Origin: Cronobacter condimenti 1330
Lineage (GTDB): Bacteria > Pseudomonadota > Gammaproteobacteria > Enterobacterales > Enterobacteriaceae
Direction of reading: 5' to 3'
Assembly (NCBI RefSeq): GCF_001277255.1
Contig: NZ_CP012264.1
Span: forward strand, 1,922,001 to 1,986,000
DNA: 64,000 bases
Position 1 is the stretch's first letter; each line of letters begins with the position of its first letter. A model generated the notes under the pieces. It was given only the letters and a program-made list of their open reading frames with translations. It was not told the DNA's origin and made no database searches. The position numbers and the translations under genes are program-made. Shown piece after piece: positions 57,594 to 64,000 of the stretch.

Positions 57594-58763
57594 TCAAAGT
57601 GACCGGATTGCGCAAATAAGCCGCGCCACACCCTGTTCCAGTTTGCTGCGCGGGCAACCTACATTGAGCCGAAGAAAGCCGCGTCCCTCTTCACCGTAGG
57701 TATAACCCGGCATAATAGCGACCTTCTCGCGCGTGATAAGCGCCTTCTGTAGTGCATCGTCATCGATCCCGAGCGGGCGCAAATCGATCCACGCCAGATA
57801 TGTTGCCTCCGGGGGTTGCCAGTTAAGTTGCGCAAACGCGCCGTTCAGTTGCTGTGCTACAAAACACAGATTCGCCTGAAGGTAATCACGCAGCGCATCG
57901 AGCCAGACCGCGCCTTCGCGATAGGCGGCAATATGCGCCACCAGCGACAGTACCGCGGGGGAAGAGAGCCCGTCGCGGCCTTTCAGCGCCTGAAAATACG
58001 CGTTACGATCCTCTTCTTGTGCGATAAACCCCCATGCGCCGGTGAGCGCCGGAATGTTGAAACTCTTCGAGGCCGACGAAAATAGCGCCCAGTGACCCTG
58101 ACCTGTCACGCTCCAGGGAATATGCCGGTGCTCGCCCCATACCATATCCATATGGATTTCATCGCTTATCACCCGCACGCCGTGGCGCGCGCAAAGCGCG
58201 GCCATCGTGTCCAGCTCATCCCGACGCCAGACTTTACCGGTCGGGTTATGGGGGCTGCAAAGCAGCATGATTTTGCATTCCGGGCGCGCCAGCCGGGCTT
58301 CCAGCGCGTTCATGTCACACTGGAAGCCCAGGGCGGTTTGGGTGAGCGGGGCGCTGAGCACACGCCGTCCGTTCCCTTCAATGGTTTTCCAGAAAGCATC
58401 ATAAGCGGGCGTGTGGATCAACACTTCGTCACCCGGCGCCGACCACTGACGAATCAGCTGTGACACCATGTAAATGACCGACGGCCCGTATACCAGCGTC
58501 TCGCGGGTGATAGCGCAATGAAATCGCGTCGCGTACCAGTGTTCGATAGCGCCGATAAACTCGGGATTTTGCCACCGGCTGTAGCCGAGCACGCCGTGCA
58601 TAAGGCGCGTTGAGATGGCGTTCAGCACGCACGGCGCCGTCGGGAAATCCATGTCCGAGATAGTAAAAGGCAAGAGACTGTCTACGCCGAAACGGTCTGC
58701 CACATAATCCCACTGGGTACACCAGGTGCCGCAGCGATCCACGGCTTGTGAAAAATCACTCAT
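57594..58763 (-). CDS. malY: MalY: PLP-dependent C-S lyase and MalT antagonist
   Basis: A 389-residue fold-type I aminotransferase-like enzyme with cystathionine beta-lyase activity that also binds and inhibits the maltose activator MalT. The PLP lysine is in SSASKSFNIPALTGAWG (near 233), preceded by LCSPHNPTGKVW and the DEIHMD Asp region. ATG at 58763 is 13 bases after the malX stop, so malXY is an operon. Confidence 0.96.
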   Translation of the reverse strand: MSDFSQAVDRCGTWCTQWDYVADRFGVDSLLPFTISDMDFPTAPCVLNAISTRLMHGVLGYSRWQNPEFIGAIEHWYATRFHCAITRETLVYGPSVIYMVSQLIRQWSAPGDEVLIHTPAYDAFWKTIEGNGRRVLSAPLTQTALGFQCDMNALEARLARPECKIMLLCSPHNPTGKVWRRDELDTMAALCARHGVRVISDEIHMDMVWGEHRHIPWSVTGQGHWALFSSASKSFNIPALTGAWGFIAQEEDRNAYFQALKGRDGLSSPAVLSLVAHIAAYREGAVWLDALRDYLQANLCFVAQQLNGAFAQLNWQPPEATYLAWIDLRPLGIDDDALQKALITREKVAIMPGYTYGEEGRGFLRLNVGCPRSKLEQGVARLICAIRSL

Positions 58764-58776
58764 CTCGCCCCCTGCG

Positions 58777-60366
58777 TTACGCCTGCACCGAATGCATCAG
58801 GCTGTCCATTTCGTCTTTCACCGACTGCACCTGCGGGCCGATGACCACCTGTAAATTATGCTGATTGAGCTGTACCACGCCGATGGCACGCAGCGCCTTA
58901 AGCGCAGCGCTGTCTACGCGCGCCATCTCTTTGACTGTCAGGCGCAGGCGGGTAATGCAATTATCAAGCGAGGTAATATTATCAGCGCCCCCCAGCGCCT
59001 GGAGAATGGCAGGAACGTCATAGCCTGATTTCCCGATAATGCCTGAGGAAACGACGGCAGGCGTCGCGCTCTCGGCCTCGCGGCCTGGCGTTTTAATATT
59101 GAAACGGGCAATGGCGAAGCGGAAAATCGCGTAATAGACCGCGAACCAGACGCCCGCCACCACCGGCACCCAGTACCATTTGGTCGACAGACCATGTAGC
59201 ACGCCAAACACAACAAAATCGATAATATTGCCGTCGGTATTGCCAATGGTAACGCCAAGCAGCGCCATCATGGTAAAGCCCAGACCGGTCAGCAGCGCGT
59301 GGATAAGATAGAGCGCTGGCGCCACAAACAGGAACAGGAATTCGAGCGGCTCCGTCGTGCCGCCAACCACGCAGGCGATGACGCCTGATATCAACAGCCC
59401 TTTGATTTTATGTCGGTTTTCTGGACGCGCGCAGTGATACATCGCCAGCGCAGCGCCAGGCAGGCCACCCAGGAAGGCAGGCATTTTGCCCTGGGAGAGG
59501 AAACGGGTCGCGCTTTCGGCAAAGCCGTGTGAGGTCGGGCAGTTAAGCTGCGCCTGGAAAATCGTCAACGCGCCCGACACGTTCTGCCCGCAAACGTCCA
59601 GCGTGCCGCCAGCCTCCGTAAAGCGGATCAGTGCGACAAGAATATGCTGCAAGCCGAACGGCAGCAGGAGGCGCTCGCCGGTGCCGAAAATCATCGGTGC
59701 GAAGCTGCCAGCACTGTTGATAAGCCATCCCAGCGCGTTAATGCCTTTCGCAAAGAAAGGCCAGATGAGCGGAATGGTCAGACCCACCAGGCCCATCACG
59801 ACGGTTGTGACGATAGGAACAAACCGTGTGCCACCGAAGAAGGCCAGCGCATCCGGCAGGCGTACTTTATGAAAACGCTCATGCAGCAGCCAGATGATGA
59901 CGCCTGCGATCACCGCGCCGAGAATACCGGTATCGATAGACTGGATGCCGAGCACCGACTGCACGTTGTTTGCTTTCAAAAGCGCAGCGTCCTGCGACGG
60001 GAGGATCCCTTTAGCGGTCAGCCAGAAATTAACCGCCAGGTTCATCACGGCATAGCCTACAAACCCGGCAAACGCCGCCACGCCTTTGTTCTCACGCGCA
60101 AGTCCCAGTGGGATAGCAATACAAAACATCACCGGCAGAAAGCTGAAGGCAAACGAGCCCATTTTGCTCATCCAGGTAAAGATAAGCTGTAACACGCCGT
60201 TGCCGAGAAAGGGCATGAGCGTAATGACGTCATGGCTGCTGAGCGAACTGCCGATCCCCATCAAAATACCGCAAAACGACAGCAGCGCCACCGGCAACAT
60301 AAAGGTTTTGCCGAGCTGCTGCATGAATCCCCAAAGCGTAATTTTTTGACCCGTCTGCGCCGTCAT
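58777..60366 (-). CDS. malX: PTS maltose/glucose-type EIIBC MalX
   Basis: A 529-residue glucose-family EIICB permease. The N-terminal EIIC has about ten spans with GALTIFQAQLNCP, FLGGLPGAALAMYHCA and the GGTTEPLEFLFLFVAP signature. The C-terminal EIIB has the phosphorylated Cys in ITSLDNCITRLRLTVKE (near 468). ATG at 60366 is chosen by homology, with GAGGAGT upstream. Controlled by divergent MalI through operators at 60417-60432 and 60496-60511. Confidence 0.96.
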   Translation of the reverse strand: MTAQTGQKITLWGFMQQLGKTFMLPVALLSFCGILMGIGSSLSSHDVITLMPFLGNGVLQLIFTWMSKMGSFAFSFLPVMFCIAIPLGLARENKGVAAFAGFVGYAVMNLAVNFWLTAKGILPSQDAALLKANNVQSVLGIQSIDTGILGAVIAGVIIWLLHERFHKVRLPDALAFFGGTRFVPIVTTVVMGLVGLTIPLIWPFFAKGINALGWLINSAGSFAPMIFGTGERLLLPFGLQHILVALIRFTEAGGTLDVCGQNVSGALTIFQAQLNCPTSHGFAESATRFLSQGKMPAFLGGLPGAALAMYHCARPENRHKIKGLLISGVIACVVGGTTEPLEFLFLFVAPALYLIHALLTGLGFTMMALLGVTIGNTDGNIIDFVVFGVLHGLSTKWYWVPVVAGVWFAVYYAIFRFAIARFNIKTPGREAESATPAVVSSGIIGKSGYDVPAILQALGGADNITSLDNCITRLRLTVKEMARVDSAALKALRAIGVVQLNQHNLQVVIGPQVQSVKDEMDSLMHSVQA

Positions 60367-60416
60367 TAACGACTCCTCACGTGAATTGAACCCATCGTCT
60401 GAACGAAGAATCGCAA

Positions 60417-60432
60417 GATAAAACGTTTTACC
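60417..60432. promoter_or_regulatory. MalI operator, malX side
   Basis: GATAAAACGTTTTACC, near-perfect palindrome matching the MalI operator known in E. coli, 50 bases before malX. Confidence 0.85.
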
Positions 60433-60495
60433 AAATTTTAATGCGCGCTTAATCACAGAACATTACCCAGGCCTGAAGGCTATAATAGCGGTTCA

Positions 60496-60511
60496 GGTAA
60501 AAGGTTTTATC
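60496..60511. promoter_or_regulatory. MalI operator, malI side
   Basis: GGTAAAAGGTTTTATC, a second MalI-type box with a changed centre, 29 bases before the malI start. The two boxes are 79 bases apart centre to centre. Confidence 0.78.
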
Positions 60512-60540
60512 TGCCAGTAGTGGAGCAAAAAGCGTAGCCA

Positions 60541-61569
60541 ATGACACAGGCGAAAAGAATCACTATCAATGATGTCGCGCAAGCAGCGGGGGTGTCGGTC
60601 GCCACCGTATCGCTGGTGCTGAGCGGCAAAGGACGCATTTCTGGTGCCACCGGGCAACGCGTCAATGAGGCCATTGAACAATTAGGGTTTGTGCGCAATC
60701 GCCAGGCTTCGGCACTGCGCGGCGGGCCGAGCGGCGTGATTGGTCTTATCGTGCGCGATCTCACCACGCCGTTTTACGCCGAGCTGACCGCCGGGCTATC
60801 CGAGGCACTCGAATCACAAGGGCGAATGCTATTTCTGCTACAGGGCGGGCGCGATGAAACGCACCTGCAGCGCTGCCTTGATACGCTTCTTGATCAGGGC
60901 GTCGACGGCGTGGTGATCGCAGGCGGCGGGGGACAAGGGGCGATGTGGCTTGCGCAGGCCCGCAAGCGGGGTATTCCGTTACTGTTTGCCTCACGCGCCA
61001 GCCATCACGATGAAGTCGATACCGTACGCCCGGATAACCAGCAGGCAGCGCGAATGCTGACTGAACATCTCATCCGCCGTGGTCATCAGCGCATCGCCTG
61101 GCTTGGTGGTGCCAGCTCTTCGCTGACCCGCGCCGAACGGCTTGGCGGCTATTGCGCGACGCTTTTGCAATATGGTTTGCCGTTTCACAGCGAATGGGTT
61201 GTCGAATGCCCGCCCGGGCAGAAACCGGCGGCGGAGGCCATCGCCGAGTTGCTACGCCTGAACCCAACCATTACCGCCGTGTTGTGTCACAACAGCACTG
61301 TTGCGATGGGCGCATGGTTCGGTCTGATGCGTGCCGGACGGCAGAGCGGCGAGGCCGGTTATGAGAGCTACTTCGAAAACAGCGTGACGCTGGCGGCGTT
61401 TGCCGAGGTACCGGAAGACCGGCTGGATGAAGTGCCGCTTACCTGGGTTACCACACCCGCCCGTGAAATGGGGCACTGCGTGGCGGAGCGTATTATGCAG
61501 CGCATAACGCACGGCGATGAATCGGCAGGGAGTTTGATTCTCGGGCCGCGGCTGGTGGCATATCGCTAA
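60541..61569 (+). CDS. malI: LacI-family repressor MalI
   Basis: A 342-residue LacI-type repressor of malXY and itself. HTH RITINDVAQAAGVSVATVSLVL and hinge FVRNRQASALRGG, then a standard effector-binding domain. ATG at 60541. The divergent spacing and paired operators match E. coli. It is convergent with ydgA, whereas E. coli has hdhA and the uid operon in between. Confidence 0.96.
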   Translation: MTQAKRITINDVAQAAGVSVATVSLVLSGKGRISGATGQRVNEAIEQLGFVRNRQASALRGGPSGVIGLIVRDLTTPFYAELTAGLSEALESQGRMLFLLQGGRDETHLQRCLDTLLDQGVDGVVIAGGGGQGAMWLAQARKRGIPLLFASRASHHDEVDTVRPDNQQAARMLTEHLIRRGHQRIAWLGGASSSLTRAERLGGYCATLLQYGLPFHSEWVVECPPGQKPAAEAIAELLRLNPTITAVLCHNSTVAMGAWFGLMRAGRQSGEAGYESYFENSVTLAAFAEVPEDRLDEVPLTWVTTPAREMGHCVAERIMQRITHGDESAGSLILGPRLVAYR

Positions 61570-61585
61570 GCACGCTTTAAACCGA

Positions 61586-61616
61586 AAAAAAACGGCCTCC
61601 TGAGAGGCCGTTTCGC
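61586..61616. terminator. Bidirectional terminator between malI and ydgA
   Basis: AACGGCCTC/GAGGCCGTT stem with CTGA loop, flanked by AAAAAA (T-tail for ydgA) and TTTCG, in the 50-base convergent gap. Confidence 0.85.
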
Positions 61617-61619
61617 GGT

Positions 61620-63185
61620 TTATTGCTGCGGAACAGAGAGTGCAGGGCCGCGCGGCGCGCTTTCAGGCTCGCCCGGTTGCGGCACTGCCTGAGGTTCCGG
61701 CGCGCTAATCCCCGGCAGACCGAACATACCGACAAATTCGCCCAGCGGCATTTTCTGCCCGTTCAGGTTCACCTGACCATTCGCGTACTGAAGACTGGTC
61801 ACGATGTTATTGTCCTGCATAGTGGTGATGCGGAACATCTGGCCCATCGCCGCCAGGCCTTTGACCTGCTGCGCCGCCAGTTTCTCGGCATCTGCCTGCT
61901 GGTAACCTTCCAGTTTCGCGACCTGGGTCATCATCTCGGTTGCCATATCCACCGGGATCACAAGCTTGCTCTCAAGGCTTTTCACCACGCGATCCAGCTG
62001 CTCTGCCGGGTCTGCCTGAGTTGCGCTGACCGGCGCCTGGCTCGGATCTTTCAGGAACAGTGACAGGTTAAAGGTGCTTTCGCCTTTCGCGTTTTTCCAG
62101 CTAAGCGGCGCGATAGTAATTACCGGGTTGCCTTTCAGCAGCAGCGGCAGGGAAGAGACCAGGTTCTCGGTCGCCTGTTGCTGGTAAAGCTCCGGGTTAT
62201 CCATAATGCCTGGCTGCGCCATCAACGCACGGCTGCGCTCGTTATATTGCTGGCTGAACTGATGCCAGGCCTGGCCGTCGATGTTGCCGATCTTAAGCGT
62301 CATTTTGCCGCTGCCGAGATTCTGATTCTGCACCTTCAGGCTATCCATGACGTAATCCATCTGGCTGTCGATGCTCTTGCCATCTTTTGCCACGTCCGAT
62401 TTGCCGTTCAGGCTGATCCCTTCAAGCAGCGCCATCTCCTGACCTTCAATCGCGACCGCCAGTTTTTCGAGGCTCAGCTTCTGTTCGCCGACGCGTTCGT
62501 TAAAGCTTGTCATCTTCGCGTTGCCATCGGCTTTCAGGCCATTGAACGTGAGCTGAACGCGCTGACCGTATTCATTTACCGCGTTGACCAGACCGCTTGA
62601 TGCTTCGCCCTTAAGGCTCACGTCGTTACCGTCTTTATCCGCATCAAGCTGGAAGTCGCCGCCGCTGAACGCCACTTTCTTATTCGGCGTATCGTAGTTC
62701 AGTGCCTGCAACTGAATATCGCTGGATGTCGCGCCGCCGTAGCCGATACGGGTCTGGATGTCGGCAAACGACTTGCCTTTAGCCATATCAAACAGCGGCT
62801 TTGTCGTGTCGTTGTTCACAAGCGTAGTGTGGACCGACGCCATCGCAGGGAGGATGTTGAGTTTTTTCAGATCGGCGAGTGGGAACGGGCCGTGGCTGAC
62901 GACCTGCTCAAGCACCACGCTCTGACCCGGCTTCAGCAGCGCTTCCTGCTGGCCTGCCGCGGGTTTGACCACCAGTTGCAGATGGCTGCTGAACAGACCA
63001 CGCTGGTAATCCTGATAGCTCAACTCAAGCCCGGGCTGCGGCGCGCTGCGTTTAAGCTGCGCATTGGCTTGCGCCACCATCTCGCCGACATGTTTTTCAA
63101 ATTGTTTCCCGGTGTACCACGCGCCACCTGTCCAGATAACACCGAGTGCAACGATAACGCCCACGGCGACCAGCGATTTTTTCAT
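61620..63185 (-). CDS. ydgA: DUF945 family protein YdgA
   Basis: A 521-residue protein with an N-terminal signal/anchor (KKSLVAVGVIVALGVIWTGG) and a long periplasmic DUF945 region rich in beta-strand patterns. The last 40 residues are Pro/Glu-rich. E. coli YdgA is somewhat shorter (about 502). Start ATG at 63185. It follows manA on the same strand by 99 bases; a GCCAGACGG/CCGTCTGGC hairpin at 63208-63229 sits between them. Reported membrane association in E. coli; function unclear. Confidence 0.93.
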   Translation of the reverse strand: MKKSLVAVGVIVALGVIWTGGAWYTGKQFEKHVGEMVAQANAQLKRSAPQPGLELSYQDYQRGLFSSHLQLVVKPAAGQQEALLKPGQSVVLEQVVSHGPFPLADLKKLNILPAMASVHTTLVNNDTTKPLFDMAKGKSFADIQTRIGYGGATSSDIQLQALNYDTPNKKVAFSGGDFQLDADKDGNDVSLKGEASSGLVNAVNEYGQRVQLTFNGLKADGNAKMTSFNERVGEQKLSLEKLAVAIEGQEMALLEGISLNGKSDVAKDGKSIDSQMDYVMDSLKVQNQNLGSGKMTLKIGNIDGQAWHQFSQQYNERSRALMAQPGIMDNPELYQQQATENLVSSLPLLLKGNPVITIAPLSWKNAKGESTFNLSLFLKDPSQAPVSATQADPAEQLDRVVKSLESKLVIPVDMATEMMTQVAKLEGYQQADAEKLAAQQVKGLAAMGQMFRITTMQDNNIVTSLQYANGQVNLNGQKMPLGEFVGMFGLPGISAPEPQAVPQPGEPESAPRGPALSVPQQ

Positions 63186-63207
63186 AGTCCAATTCCCTTA
63201 AAACGAA

Positions 63208-63229
63208 GCCAGACGGCGATCCGTCTGGC
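63208..63229 (-). other. Hairpin between manA and ydgA
   Basis: Nine-bp perfect stem GCCAGACGG/CCGTCTGGC with CGAT loop; the minus strand continues TTCGTTTTAAG, a weak T-tail. Possible partial terminator of manA. Confidence 0.5.
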
Positions 63230-63284
63230 ATAACTGGCAATAATTGTAACAAGCTTAGCAATCCTTGCTTAAAAGATCAGTAAC

Positions 63285-64000
63285 TTAGTTAAGCTTATTA
63301 TAAACCCTCGCAAGACGGCCCACGCCGCTCACGCTGACGGGGGATTCGTTCGCCGCGACGAAGGCGGATTCGCCCGGTTTCAGTACCAGACGCTCGTCGT
63401 TTTTGCTGAGTACCGCTTCCCCTTCGACGCAGAACAGAATAGCTGCGCTCTCCTGCGCCAGGCGCTGCGGCTGCGTGCCAAGATCATGCAGCGAGAAAGC
63501 GAAATCATCCACCGGGATAGGGAATTCCAGCGCGCCATCGTGTTTCTGCGGCTGGGTCAGCAGTTCTGCCGCTGGTTTGGCGACAAATTTCACGTTCGCG
63601 ACCAGCTCCGGGATATCGATATATTTCGGTGTCAGGCCCGCGCGCAGGACATTGTCTGAGTTGGCCATGACTTCCAGCGCCACGCCCTGAAGATAAGCGT
63701 GCGGCGTTTCAGCAAACAGGAACATCGCCTCGCCTGGGTTGAGTTTCACCACATTCAGCAGCAGCGGGGAGAAGAGGCCGCTGTCGTCCGGGTAGAACTG
63801 GGCGATAAAGCGAATGGTGTCCCACGGTTCGCCCTGCTGGCTTGCCACAGTCGCTTTCAGTACGGCCAGCGCACGGGATTTTTCCTCGCCCTGCATATTC
63901 AACAGGCCCGCAAACAGATCGCGCAGGCGGTCAGCGTCAGGGGCGGCGAGGAAGTGCGCGATAGCGGTATGCGCGCCCGCGACCGGCTGAAGCAGAGAGA
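63285..64000 (-). CDS. manA: Mannose-6-phosphate isomerase, 5' part outside window
   Basis: Zinc enzyme interconverting mannose 6-phosphate and fructose 6-phosphate. The reverse frame is open to the window edge, giving about 238 C-terminal residues of a family near 391. Visible are LNPGEAMFLFAETPHAYLQG (the metal/substrate loop), MANSDNVLRAGLTPKYIDIPEL and the cupin-like C-terminal FCVEGEAVLSKNDERLVLKP. An internal ATG at 63902 is not the true start, because conserved text (HFLAAPDADRLRDLFAGLL) continues upstream. Confidence 0.95.
   Translation of the reverse strand, partial: SLLQPVAGAHTAIAHFLAAPDADRLRDLFAGLLNMQGEEKSRALAVLKATVASQQGEPWDTIRFIAQFYPDDSGLFSPLLLNVVKLNPGEAMFLFAETPHAYLQGVALEVMANSDNVLRAGLTPKYIDIPELVANVKFVAKPAAELLTQPQKHDGALEFPIPVDDFAFSLHDLGTQPQRLAQESAAILFCVEGEAVLSKNDERLVLKPGESAFVAANESPVSVSGVGRLARVYNKLN

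Overview
The window reads as chromosome of a GC-rich member of the Enterobacteriaceae. From 12.8 kb to the right end the gene order follows the Escherichia coli manA-to-valVW segment (from memory: manA, ydgA, malIXY, add, ydgJ, cnu, rsxABCDGE-nth, dtpA, gstA, pdxY, tyrS, pdxH, mliC, anmK, slyB/slyA, ydhIJK, sodC, ydhF, ydhL, nemRA, gloA, rnt, grxD, mepH, ydhP, ynhF, purR, punR/punC, cfa, ribE, mdtK, tRNA-Val pair), written here in reverse. Protein similarity to E. coli is high but not identical. The absence of uidABC-hdhA between malI and ydgA and the extra bet and beta-glucoside loci suggest Cronobacter or a close relative. That genus call is inference.

Left part (1-12.6 kb): osmoprotection genes (betB, betI, divergent betT), followed by an accessory stretch not found beside valVW in E. 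coli. It holds a DUF2268 metallopeptidase-like gene, a divergent HxlR/NTF2-like pair, a lone Fic-domain protein, a GlxA-type regulator followed by nothing but preceded by a metallo-beta-lactamase-fold hydrolase on the same strand, a second UbiA-type prenyltransferase, an HD-domain hydrolase divergent from another GlxA-type regulator, a small secreted protein and an AriR/YmgB-like small protein. It ends at the 3' side of two tandem tRNA-Val(GAC) genes.

Middle part (13-46 kb): conserved housekeeping genes, with local insertions and losses. A three-gene beta-glucoside cassette (PTS EIIC, GH1 glucosidase, LacI regulator) sits between ribE and cfa. eptA lies between nemR and ydhL. sodB and lhr are missing from their usual places. 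Regulatory sites readable by eye include a perfect LacI-type palindrome, the two cfa promoters, two exact SlyA boxes, NemR boxes, a BetI-type box and PurR-like sites.

Right part (46-64 kb): the rsx electron-transport operon with nth, in which rsxC carries a 108-bp tandem repeat array; cnu; a 658-base intergenic region with a structured GC-rich island in place of blr; ydgJ; a bile-acid-symporter-family gene; add; malY-malX with divergent malI and two MalI operators; ydgA; and the 3' part of manA. I saw no insertion sequence, prophage, integrase or CRISPR array. The best candidates for something undescribed are the lone Fic protein, the cfa leader hairpin with an upstream SlyA box, and the structured mini-ORF island at 53.86-54.04 kb.
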